Origin: Christensenella hongkongensis
GTDB taxonomy: Bacteria > Bacillota > Clostridia > Christensenellales > Christensenellaceae
DNA: 63,062 nt
Direction: 5' to 3'
NCBI RefSeq assembly: GCF_000981035.1
Contig: NZ_LAYJ01000068.1
Coordinates: forward strand, 149,025-212,086
In this document: positions 34,183 through 42,028 of the stretch, in pieces
How the letters are laid out: every line of letters begins with the position of its first letter
Position numbering within the stretch: the stretch's first letter is position 1
Program-made: the position numbers and the translations under genes
Notes under the pieces: generated by a model
Database searches by the model: none
What the model was told of the DNA's origin: nothing
Seen by the model: only the letters and a program-made list of their open reading frames with translations

Positions 34183-34676
34183 GGGGTGACCACCAATCTT
34201 TCGTCCGTTTCTTCTCCAACAAGGATAACGCCCTGTTCCTTATATTTACGCATGATGAACACTGTCACCGTGCGCGTTACGCCGTCGATCACCGCCAGCT
34301 TTTCAAACACAAACTTTGAGATATCCTTCATGCTGCGGCTTTTGATGCGCACGCAAAGGTCGTAAGTGCCCGCCATGAGGTACACCGCGCGCACCTCGTC
34401 AAATTTATAGATGCGCTTTGCAAGGTCGTCATATCCGTAATCGCGCTGGGGAGTCACTTCCACTTCAATCAGGGCCTCCGCATCCTCTTCTTCCGATACG
34501 ACTTCGCGGTTCACAAGCGCGCTGTATTTTACAATCGCCTGCGCTTCTTCCAGCTCGCGCGTGGCCTGCTCAACGGCATCTGCGGGAACATCCAGCATCA
34601 GTGCAATTTCTTCTGCCGTTGTTTTTGCATTGTCTTCCAGAATATCAAGGATTTCCAGTTTCAAATCTTTCTTCAT
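34179..34676 (-). CDS. Lrp/AsnC-family regulator
   Basis: A 165-residue regulator: N-terminal winged helix (LEILDILEDNAKTTAEEIALMLDV, 1-60) and a C-terminal RAM/AsnC ligand domain (about 75-150) with VRAVYLMAGTYDLCVRIKSRSMKDISKFV. Ends GVILVGEETDERLVVTP. The ATG at 34676 is preferred over one at 34688 because GGAGG lies five bases before it. Translational coupling to the downstream aminotransferase suggests it controls that gene, probably by sensing an amino acid. Confidence 0.92.
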   Translation of the reverse strand: MKKDLKLEILDILEDNAKTTAEEIALMLDVPADAVEQATRELEEAQAIVKYSALVNREVVSEEEDAEALIEVEVTPQRDYGYDDLAKRIYKFDEVRAVYLMAGTYDLCVRIKSRSMKDISKFVFEKLAVIDGVTRTVTVFIMRKYKEQGVILVGEETDERLVVTP

Positions 34677-34789
34677 GACAACCTCCATTGGTAAAAATAA
34701 ATTAGGGCTATTGTATCACGTTTTATACAATTCGTCGAGCGCCACCGGTTCACCGGCTCCGTTTGCACCCGCGCTGCCTGCCAAGATGT

Positions 34790-34821
34790 AAAAAGGCGGA
34801 CAGGAACCCCTCCTGTCCGCC
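34790..34821 (-). terminator. terminator of the Re-citrate synthase-like gene
   Basis: GGCGGACAGGA pairs perfectly with TCCTGTCCGCC across five bases, with TTTTT following in the minus direction. Confidence 0.85.
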
Positions 34822-34834
34822 ACATCCATTCCAA

Positions 34835-36250
34835 CTATTTTTCGATTCCGTCCGCGTGAGTACAAAGCGCCGCGTATGTGATCATATCTGCATCCTTGAT
34901 GATAAGCTCAAGCTCGTTATCGCCAAACGACGTCGTCCTTCCTTCTGCATACTGCCGGTCTACCTCGTCTTTGATCTTTGCGACAAGCTCCGAATTTTTA
35001 TCGATCCTGTGGCCTTCCTCAAGCTTGAAATGCGCATTGATCCAGTGCGCGATCCCCGCAAGTCCTGAATGCTCTCCAATCACCACAGAAACCGGGCGGC
35101 CGAGTATTTTATCCGTATTAAAGATATTGTATATCTGCTCGTCCTTCAAAAGTCCGTCCGCGTGGATTCCCGCACGTGTGGAATTGAAATTCCTGCCCAC
35201 AAAGGGCGTGCGCGGGCTGATATCATATTTCAGTTCTTTCTCAAAATAATCCGCAATCTCCGTGATGGCCCGCAGGTCCATGCCGTCCTGCGTTCCCTTG
35301 AGCTGTACGTATTCAATCGCCATCGCTTCGATCGGACAGTTGCCGGTGCGCTCGCCGATTCCGAGAATCGAGCAGTTGACCGAGGACGCGCCATACAACC
35401 ATGCTGTCGCCGCATTACATACAACCTTATAAAAATCGTTATGCCCATGCCATTCCAGAAGATTAGACGGAACGTGCGCGTAAAACCGCAAGCCATAAAC
35501 GATCCCCTGTACGCTTCTTGGCAGGGAGGCGCCCGGATAGGTCACGCCGTAGCCAAGCGTATCGCACATACGGATTTTGATCGGAATACCGCTTTCCTGC
35601 CGCAGCTCCATCAGCGCACGCGCAAACGGAACGACAAACCCGTAAAAATCTGCGCGCGTGATATCCTCAAAATGGCACCGCGGGACGATGCCCATATCAA
35701 GCGCATCTTTTACAACGCCAAGGTATTTATCGAGCGCCTGCCCCCTTGTCATCCCCATTTTGTTAAAAATGTGGTAATCCGAGCAGGATACGAGGATTCC
35801 CGTTTCCTTGATGCCCATATCCTTTGCGAGCGCAAAATCTTTTTTGTTCGCGCGGATCCATGTTGTGATTTCCGGGAAATCGTACCCAAGCGCCATACAT
35901 TCTTCAAGCGCCTTGCGGTCTTTTTCCGTATAAACGAAAAATTCGCTCTGGCGGATGATGCCCTTTGGCCCCGACAGCTTGTGGAGAAGCTTATAGAGGT
36001 CTACCACTTCCTTCACCGAAAAAGGCGTACGCGCCTGCTGTCCGTCACGGAAGGTAGTGTCTGTAATCCAGATATCATCCGGAAAGTGCATGGGTACCGT
36101 CCTGTGGTTAAACGTAATTTTCGGCACCTCGTCGTAATTGAACATATGGTCGAACAGGTTCGGCTTTTCTATATCCTGCAAGGTATAATTGTAGTCGTTT
36201 TCCTGCAACAGATTGGTACGCTTATATCTGTTTGTATTTTCTTCCGCCAT
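34835..36250 (-). CDS. DRE-TIM metallolyase, candidate Re-citrate synthase
   Basis: A 471-residue member of the isopropylmalate/homocitrate synthase superfamily. WITDTTFRDGQQ is the DRE-TIM signature with the metal aspartate and catalytic arginine; LEWHGHNDFYKV holds metal histidines; CSILGIGERTGNCPIEAM is the second signature. The N-terminal extension (FDHMFNYDEVPKI, PKGIIRQSEFFVYTEKDR) and absence of the LeuA regulatory domain resemble the Re-citrate synthase clade of Clostridium kluyveri, as I recall it. It lies 17 bases after an aspartate aminotransferase, which would supply oxaloacetate. If right, it starts glutamate synthesis through citrate. Homocitrate or citramalate synthase remain alternatives. 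Confidence 0.7.
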   Translation of the reverse strand: MAEENTNRYKRTNLLQENDYNYTLQDIEKPNLFDHMFNYDEVPKITFNHRTVPMHFPDDIWITDTTFRDGQQARTPFSVKEVVDLYKLLHKLSGPKGIIRQSEFFVYTEKDRKALEECMALGYDFPEITTWIRANKKDFALAKDMGIKETGILVSCSDYHIFNKMGMTRGQALDKYLGVVKDALDMGIVPRCHFEDITRADFYGFVVPFARALMELRQESGIPIKIRMCDTLGYGVTYPGASLPRSVQGIVYGLRFYAHVPSNLLEWHGHNDFYKVVCNAATAWLYGASSVNCSILGIGERTGNCPIEAMAIEYVQLKGTQDGMDLRAITEIADYFEKELKYDISPRTPFVGRNFNSTRAGIHADGLLKDEQIYNIFNTDKILGRPVSVVIGEHSGLAGIAHWINAHFKLEEGHRIDKNSELVAKIKDEVDRQYAEGRTTSFGDNELELIIKDADMITYAALCTHADGIEK

Positions 36251-36267
36251 TTTGGTTTCTCCCTGTA

Positions 36268-37461
36268 TTAGTCGAGCATCGCCACAAATTCGGCAATGCG
36301 TCCGATTCCTTTTTCGATTGCCTCACTCGAGATCGCATAAGAAAGCCTTACAAAATCATCCGCGCCAAACGCCGCCCCCGGTATGACCGCTGTAAGCTTC
36401 TTTTCCAGAAGTTTTTCAGCAAAGCCCACAGAATCTTCGATCACTTCCCCGTCAATGCTGCGCCCTTTGATCTTGGAAATGTTGAGCATCACATAGAACG
36501 CGCCCATCGGCGTCAGGCAGCTCAACCCGTCGATCTCATTAATCAGCTTCACCATCATTTTCCTGCGCGAGTCAAATTCCTCACGCATCTTTGCGATTTC
36601 GTCCTGAGATCCCACAAGTGCTTCCACACCCGCAAACTGTGCAACAGAACACGGATTTGAGGTCGCATGGCTTTGATAGCTGCCCATGACTTTCGCAATC
36701 TCCGGCGTGCTTGCCGTATAGCCGATCCGCCATCCTGTCATTGCATAGGTTTTGGACAGCCCGTTCACCAGAATGGTACGTTCGTACGCATCCTCGCTGA
36801 CGTTTGCAATGCTCAGGTGCTTGTTTCCATCATATACAAGCTCTCCGTAAATTTCATCCGACACGATAAAAAAGTCGTGCTTTTTGGCGATGGCCGCAAT
36901 ATCATCAATCGTTTTTTGCGAATAAATACAACCGCAGGGGTTGGACGGATTGTTGACGATGATCGCTTTTGTCTTATCCGTTACGGCCGCCTCGATATCC
37001 TCTGCAAGCGGTTCAAAGTTGTTGGCTTCCTTGGCTTCGACATAAACCGGCACTCCATCCGCCATTTTGACAAGCTCAGGATACGTAAGCCAATAGGGCG
37101 AGATCAGGATCACCTCATCCCCCGGATTGAGGATCGCCTGAAACGCATTGAACAGCGAATGCTTCGCACCGTTTGAAATCACGATCTGCGACGTCTCATA
37201 ATGAAGGTCAAAATTCTTTTTCAAATTCGCACATACTGCTTTTTTAAGCTCCAGAGTGCCGGACGCCGGCGTATATTTTGTCATGCCGATTTTAATCGCT
37301 TCGATTGCCGCGTCTTTGATATGCTGCGGCGTATCAAAATCCGGTTCTCCTGCGCCAAACCCGACCACGTCGAGCCCCCGCGCCTTCATGTCCTTCGCCA
37401 TCGCCGTGATTTTGAGTGTGAGAGACGGCGAAATTGCAAGTGCCTTTTTTGAAAGTTGCAT
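36268..37461 (-). CDS. aspartate aminotransferase-like PLP enzyme
   Basis: A 397-residue class I aminotransferase: VVGFGAGEPDFDTPQHI, YTPASGTLELKKAV, NNPSNPCGCIYSQ, VSDEIYGELVYDG and VNGLSKTYAMTGWRIGY with the PLP lysine. It is closest by motif to bacterial subgroup Ib aspartate aminotransferases (AspB), which exchange aspartate and 2-oxoglutarate for oxaloacetate and glutamate. The next gene, 17 bases on, is a Re-citrate synthase-like enzyme that would use oxaloacetate. It is a paralogue of the aminotransferase at 33.0 kb. Confidence 0.93.
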   Translation of the reverse strand: MQLSKKALAISPSLTLKITAMAKDMKARGLDVVGFGAGEPDFDTPQHIKDAAIEAIKIGMTKYTPASGTLELKKAVCANLKKNFDLHYETSQIVISNGAKHSLFNAFQAILNPGDEVILISPYWLTYPELVKMADGVPVYVEAKEANNFEPLAEDIEAAVTDKTKAIIVNNPSNPCGCIYSQKTIDDIAAIAKKHDFFIVSDEIYGELVYDGNKHLSIANVSEDAYERTILVNGLSKTYAMTGWRIGYTASTPEIAKVMGSYQSHATSNPCSVAQFAGVEALVGSQDEIAKMREEFDSRRKMMVKLINEIDGLSCLTPMGAFYVMLNISKIKGRSIDGEVIEDSVGFAEKLLEKKLTAVIPGAAFGADDFVRLSYAISSEAIEKGIGRIAEFVAMLD

Positions 37462-37715
37462 TTTATACCTCCATGCGATCTATGTTAAGATCAATTATAA
37501 TATCATATCATTTGCTTTAACTACCGTTATCAGCATATCTATTCTAATACAAACCATCTGGAAACGCAATAGGATTCCTTTGTTAAAAATGCAAATTTTG
37601 GAAAATAATTTTTCGTTTTGAGCCTGCAGGATCGGAAGGTACAAATCCCTTGCAATTTTACCCCCTAAACGATACAATATTAGTAGATTATTTTAACGAG
37701 ATTGGAGATATTTTG

Positions 37716-38606
37716 ATGGCGGATTATGTATTGACCTGCAGCTCTACTGCTGATCTTCCCACCGCTTTTGTGAAAGAACATGGCATTGGGGTTCTTTTCT
37801 ATCAGTTTTTCATGGACGGGAATGAATATTATGACGATCAGGGCGTGTCTATTTCAACACACGATTTTTACGATAAAGTGCGCGCCGGTTCCATGCCGAC
37901 AACATCCATGGTAAACACGGAACGTTATGTGGAATTTTTCACGCCATATCTTGAGGATGGAAAGGATATCCTGCATCTGGAATTTTCTTCCGGATTGTCA
38001 GGCTCTTATAACAATGCCCTGATGACGGCTTCCCAGCTGATGGAAAAATATCCCGGCAGGAAGATTAAAGTCGTAGACTCCCTTTCCGCTTCGCGCGGTT
38101 ACGGCCTGTTCGTGCATCTCGTTATGCTGAAAAAGGATGAGGGCGCGACAATCGAGGAAGCCTATTCTTATGCGGAAGATTTAAAATGGAAAATCACGCA
38201 TTGGTTTGCAGTTGAAAGCCTGGAGCACCTGAGGCGCGGCGGGCGTGTTTCCCGCGCCAGTGCATTTCTTGGAACGATGCTCAACATCAAACCTGTGCTC
38301 GAGTTCAATAATGAAGGAAAAATCATCCCCGTGGAAAAAATCCGCGGCAGGAAAAAATCGCTGATCGCGATGGTCGACAAAATGGAAGAAGACATCGATA
38401 ATCCGGACGGGCAAATCGTGTACATTGGCCATGGCGATGCGCCTGAAGATGCGGAATATGTATCAGGGCTCATTAAAGAGCGTTTCCCGACCATTCAAGA
38501 AACGTTCATTAACTATACGGGCCCGGTTATCGGCGCTCATTCCGGTCCGGGCACGGTCAACATCCACTACGTTGGAAAACAGCGTGTCGATATTGATTTT
38601 AAATAG
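37716..38606 (+). CDS. DegV-family fatty-acid-binding protein
   Basis: A 296-residue protein. YVLTCSSTADLP, SMPTTSMVNTERY and LHLEFSSGLSGSYNNA are DegV motifs; the serines in TTS and SSG hold a fatty acid carboxylate. LEHLRRGGRVSRASAFLGTMLNIKP and GPVIGAHSGPGTV complete the fold. FakB proteins of this family deliver fatty acids to FakA kinase for phospholipid synthesis; no fakA is in the window. Start 37716 has GGAG upstream and fits the family; an in-frame ATG at 37650 adds 22 unlikely residues. Confidence 0.93.
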   Translation: MADYVLTCSSTADLPTAFVKEHGIGVLFYQFFMDGNEYYDDQGVSISTHDFYDKVRAGSMPTTSMVNTERYVEFFTPYLEDGKDILHLEFSSGLSGSYNNALMTASQLMEKYPGRKIKVVDSLSASRGYGLFVHLVMLKKDEGATIEEAYSYAEDLKWKITHWFAVESLEHLRRGGRVSRASAFLGTMLNIKPVLEFNNEGKIIPVEKIRGRKKSLIAMVDKMEEDIDNPDGQIVYIGHGDAPEDAEYVSGLIKERFPTIQETFINYTGPVIGAHSGPGTVNIHYVGKQRVDIDFK

Positions 38607-38619
38607 TAAAGAAGGCTTG

Positions 38620-38654
38620 CAAAAAGCTCTTGCCCGGGCGGCAAGGGCTTTTTG
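38620..38654 (+). terminator. degV-family gene terminator
   Basis: AAAAAGCTCTTGCC pairs with GGCAAGGGCTTTTT with one G-U pair. The rest of the gap to 38900 holds a small palindrome at 38699-38713 but no gene I can support. Confidence 0.8.
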
Positions 38655-38900
38655 TCGGATTAATGGAAAAATAATGCTTCGGCAATCATTGAACCGCAGC
38701 GCACATTGTGCGTATTGCGTATGATGATAGTTGCCTTATCGTAGTTTCCTGCAAATTGGCGTTTGTGCCGTTTGGCAAATTGCATTGGATTTTACGCAAT
38801 CTTAAGAAACTTTTCAAAATTTCTACCTTGTATTTTTATTTTTGCACTATATACTGGGTACAGGGTAATGAAAGAAGTCAAACAAGGAGTTTTATCAAAA

Positions 38901-39773
38901 ATGGTTTTTAAAACCTCGTTATTGCCGCTTATATTTGCTATGATTGCAGTTGCAGTCGTGATTCTTGACCGCATAATGTCAAGAGCGGCGCCGCCAAAAC
39001 AAAAAACATGGCTGACCGATTATAAATATGCGCACAGAGGACTGCATAATGCTGTATTCCCCGAAAATTCATTGCCTGCGTTCAGGAACGCAATCGAGCA
39101 TGGATTTGCAATCGAGCTTGACGTCCATCTGTCAAAGGACGGCCGTATCGTCGTATTCCATGATAAGGATTTGAAGCGGATGACAGGCACAGAGGGATGC
39201 GTGAAGGATTTTACCTACGAACAGCTGCGCCAACTCCGTTTAAACGGCACGCAATACGGAATCCCGACCTTGGATGAAACGCTGGACCTCATCGGCGGAC
39301 AGGTGCCGATTCTTGTTGAGATTAAAAAGAAAGGCTTTGCGGGCGAGCTTGAGCGCAGGCTTTATGCCAGAATGGAGCAATATGAAGGAAAATACGCTGT
39401 ACAGTCCTTCTCTCCGTTTTCGATCAGGTGGTTCAAAAAAAATGCGCCTCATATTTTCCGCGGGCAGCTTTCATGCAATTTTTCCTTTTGCAAGGAAGAT
39501 TTTCCCCGGATGAGCGCAGTGCTTCGCTTTTTTGTGACAAAGCTTTTGTGGATCGTCCAGCGGCTGAATGTCAACTTTATATGCAAGCCCAATTTCATCA
39601 GCTATGAGTTCCACAAGGTGAATACAAGGTTAATTCGCCGCCTCCGGAAGAGCGGTGCACCGATTTTTGCATGGACAGTACGCAACAAAGAGCAATACGA
39701 GTTGGCAAAGCCTTACACCGACTCTGTTATCTTCGAAGATTTTACACCGGACATGCGGCGCTATTACAGATAA
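38901..39773 (+). CDS. membrane-anchored glycerophosphodiester phosphodiesterase
   Basis: About 290 residues: an N-terminal hydrophobic anchor (residues 6-25) followed by a GDPD TIM barrel. Catalytic motifs are YAHRGLHNAVFPENSLPAF (His-Arg and Glu-Asn), AIELDVHLSKDGRIVVFHDKD and ILVEIKKKG. These enzymes hydrolyse glycerophosphodiesters from lipids or teichoic acids to glycerol phosphate. The ATG at 38901 has AGGAG upstream; an ATG at 38868 is possible, and the frame extends to 38763. It is monocistronic, flanked by terminators. Confidence 0.9.
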   Translation: MVFKTSLLPLIFAMIAVAVVILDRIMSRAAPPKQKTWLTDYKYAHRGLHNAVFPENSLPAFRNAIEHGFAIELDVHLSKDGRIVVFHDKDLKRMTGTEGCVKDFTYEQLRQLRLNGTQYGIPTLDETLDLIGGQVPILVEIKKKGFAGELERRLYARMEQYEGKYAVQSFSPFSIRWFKKNAPHIFRGQLSCNFSFCKEDFPRMSAVLRFFVTKLLWIVQRLNVNFICKPNFISYEFHKVNTRLIRRLRKSGAPIFAWTVRNKEQYELAKPYTDSVIFEDFTPDMRRYYR

Positions 39774-39781
39774 ACGAAAAC

Positions 39782-39810
39782 AAAAAGGCCATTTCAAAAT
39801 GGCCTTTTTT
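39782..39810. terminator. bidirectional terminator, phosphodiesterase and msrB
   Basis: AAAAAGGCC and GGCCTTTTT with further pairing ATTT/AAAT; T runs on both strands. It touches the msrB stop. Confidence 0.8.
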
Positions 39811-40298
39811 TATTTCTTATTTTCTGCTTCCCGTTCCCTGCTCTTTAAATATGGCAGCAGATAGGAGTATCCTTCCACTTCGATATCCTCTCTGGGAATA
39901 AAGCGGATTGCAGCTCCATTAATACAATACCGAAGCCCTCCCCGCTCCTCAGGCCCATCCGTAAATACATGCCCCAGATGAAAATCGCCGCCCGTGCTGC
40001 GTACTTCCGTACGTACCATTCCATGAGACGTATCATTTTTTTCTCTGATGCTCGCTTCATCAATGGGCTTTGAAAAGCTTGGCCATCCGCAGCCGGATGA
40101 AAATTTATCGTAAGAAGTAAACAGTGGTTCGCCTGTTACAGCATTGACATAAATACCTTCCGCGTCACTATCCCAGTACTCGCTCGAATAAGGCGCTTCC
40201 GTCCCATTATTACACATGACGTCATATTGCCGGGCTGTCAGCCGTTTTTTTAATTCCTCATCGCTTGGACGGTTGTAACTGCCTGTAGGTTCCCGCAT
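39810..40298 (-). CDS. msrB: peptide-methionine (R)-S-oxide reductase
   Basis: A 162-residue MsrB that reduces methionine-R-sulfoxide. [12 protein letters not shown] carries the recycling cysteine, [13 protein letters not shown] the catalytic histidines and [14 protein letters not shown] the catalytic cysteine (GAAIRF where SASLRF is usual). The two CxxC zinc pairs seen in E. coli MsrB are absent; the matching first site reads [12 protein letters not shown]. The start at 40298 has a full AAAGGAGG; it lies inside the msrA 3' end, a 41-base overlap, so msrA and msrB are translated together. Confidence 0.93.
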   Translation of the reverse strand: MREPTGSYNRPSDEELKKRLTARQYDVMCNNGTEAPYSSEYWDSDAEGIYVNAVTGEPLFTSYDKFSSGCGWPSFSKPIDEASIREKNDTSHGMVRTEVRSTGGDFHLGHVFTDGPEERGGLRYCINGAAIRFIPREDIEVEGYSYLLPYLKSREREAENKK

Positions 40299-40779
40299 AC
40301 TGAAACGCCTCCTTTCCAATATGGCAATATCCGTTTGGGTTTCTTTCCAGATATTTCTGGTGATAACCTTCCGCCGCATAGTAATTCCTGAGCGGCATGA
40401 CCTCCGTAACAATCAAATCCTGATATTTTTCCTGTTCCCGCGCTGCAAAGGCCTTTATCACCGGCAAATCACTTTCATCAATGTAGTAAATTCCCGTACG
40501 GTACTGTGTTCCCACGTCGTTTCCCTGACGGTTTTTCACGGTAGGATTAATCACATTAAAATAAAGCTCCAATATTCCGTTCAAATCAATCACCGATTCG
40601 TCATACCGGAGCCAGATTGTTTCCGCAAAATTTGTGTTTCCGCAACAAACGTCGTCATAGCTTGGATTTGGTATGATCCCATTGGCGTATCCTACCTGAG
40701 TGTTCAGCACGCCAACCACATTATCAAAATATTTCTGCATCCCCCAGAAACATCCCCCTGCCAGAAAAATTTCTTTCAT
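40258..40779 (-). CDS. msrA: peptide-methionine (S)-S-oxide reductase
   Basis: A 173-residue MsrA that repairs methionine-S-sulfoxide in proteins. [12 protein letters not shown] holds the catalytic cysteine (GCFWG), VGYANG and [11 protein letters not shown] are family motifs, and [17 protein letters not shown] is the C-terminal tail with a possible resolving cysteine. It overlaps msrB by 41 bases. Together they give full methionine sulfoxide repair. The operon is divergent from the InlB-repeat gene. Confidence 0.95.
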   Translation of the reverse strand: MKEIFLAGGCFWGMQKYFDNVVGVLNTQVGYANGIIPNPSYDDVCCGNTNFAETIWLRYDESVIDLNGILELYFNVINPTVKNRQGNDVGTQYRTGIYYIDESDLPVIKAFAAREQEKYQDLIVTEVMPLRNYYAAEGYHQKYLERNPNGYCHIGKEAFQYAGTYRQLQPSKR

Positions 40780-40888
40780 GCCCTTTATGCTCCTTATGTT
40801 CTTTTTTTATTTATAAACCGTCTTCGCAACAAATCATAACTATTTTTGCTGGAAATATTAACTTTTTTGAAACCTTACCCCGAAAAGA

Positions 40889-40917
40889 TTGACACTTCTT
40901 TGCATTCCTTATAAAAT
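40889..40917 (+). promoter_or_regulatory. consensus promoter of the InlB-repeat gene
   Basis: Perfect TTGACA (40889-40894), 17-base spacer, TAAAAT (40912-40917), 25 bases before the ATG at 40943. Confidence 0.8.
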
Positions 40918-40942
40918 CATAATATATATTGAGGAGAGTGTT

Positions 40943-41851
40943 ATGAAAAAACTTTTTGCTTTGCTGCTGGTCATATTGGTTATGTGCAGCGCGGCGCCTG
41001 CTTTGGCAGCGCCCGAGAGTTCTTCTTCATCAGGTGGTTATGAAGTAAAAGCAATTATCGAGCCTGAAAACGGCGGGAGCGTTGAAGGCGCGGGCAGCTA
41101 TTCCAAAGGGAAAAGCGCGGTGCTGACTGCCACGCCGGCTGATGGCTTTATTTTTGTTGGATGGTATCGCGAAGGGAAGGAAGACGCTGTAAGTACCGAT
41201 CCCCAGCTAACCTATGACCTTGAGGAAACCCGTACCTATATTGCAAGGTTTGCACAGAAATACACTGTGGGCCTTGCCGTATCTCCCGAGGAAGGCGGCA
41301 GCGTTTCTCAGAGCGGGAGCGGCGAATATATGCTGGATGACTCTGTAACGGTTACCGCAACGCCTGCCGAGAATTATTCTTTTGTTGGATGGTATACGGA
41401 TCCTGCTGCCAAAGATCCAATCAGCACGGATGCCAGCTATACATTCCAGATAGCAGACAGCGTAACGCTTACGGCCAAATTTTCCGCCACCTATACCCTT
41501 GACCTGATTGTTACGCCCGAAGGCACCGGAAGCGTAGTCGGTGCGGGCCAATATGCGGGTGGCAGCGTTGTGACGATTGGCGCATCACCAGCCAAGGATT
41601 ACCGGTTCACAGGATGGTATGATTCCCGCGCTCCCGGTAAGATCATCAGCACCGATCCGGAATATAACCTCAACCTGGATGAAAACCGTACGCTTGGCGC
41701 GCAGTTTGATCGAAGTTATGGTTATATCCTGATGTGGGTTGCCATATGGATCGGAATTGGATTTGCAGTGTTTGTGATCGTCATGAGGACAATACGGCGT
41801 ATTCGTATGGTGCGCAGGAGAAGGCGCAGAAGGCCAAGAAGAAGATTCTAA
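40943..41851 (+). CDS. secreted, membrane-anchored protein with three InlB B-repeat-like domains
   Basis: A 302-residue surface protein. A signal peptide (residues 1-22, ending ALA) is followed by three repeats of about 70 residues (33-103, 107-180, 184-255), each built around GGSVxGxGxY, VTATPAxxYxFVGWY and TxxARF. These match the bacterial InlB B-repeat/divergent repeat domain found in adhesins and cell-surface proteins. A membrane helix (260-281) and a tail with eleven arginines in the last 17 residues anchor it with the tail in the cytoplasm. AGGAGAG precedes the ATG at 40943, and a consensus promoter lies upstream. Function, perhaps adhesion or wall sensing, is unknown. Confidence 0.8.
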   Translation: MKKLFALLLVILVMCSAAPALAAPESSSSSGGYEVKAIIEPENGGSVEGAGSYSKGKSAVLTATPADGFIFVGWYREGKEDAVSTDPQLTYDLEETRTYIARFAQKYTVGLAVSPEEGGSVSQSGSGEYMLDDSVTVTATPAENYSFVGWYTDPAAKDPISTDASYTFQIADSVTLTAKFSATYTLDLIVTPEGTGSVVGAGQYAGGSVVTIGASPAKDYRFTGWYDSRAPGKIISTDPEYNLNLDENRTLGAQFDRSYGYILMWVAIWIGIGFAVFVIVMRTIRRIRMVRRRRRRRPRRRF

Positions 41852-41861
41852 TCAATAATAT

Positions 41862-41892
41862 AAAACGGACCTTTCAAAAGGTCCGTTTTTTT
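41862..41892 (+). terminator. terminator of the InlB-repeat gene
   Basis: AAAACGGACCTT pairs perfectly with AAGGTCCGTTTT across four bases, followed by T. Confidence 0.85.
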
Positions 41893-42028
41893 ATGCCGGC
41901 AGGCTGTCACAAAAAGTCGTATATTTTTTTAAATAATTCCGGTACGGTATTATTTTGTGACCGCTTTTGTGACCGCTGGCTGGTATGATAATGACATAGA
42001 AAGAAATTAACAGGATGGTATATAGATT

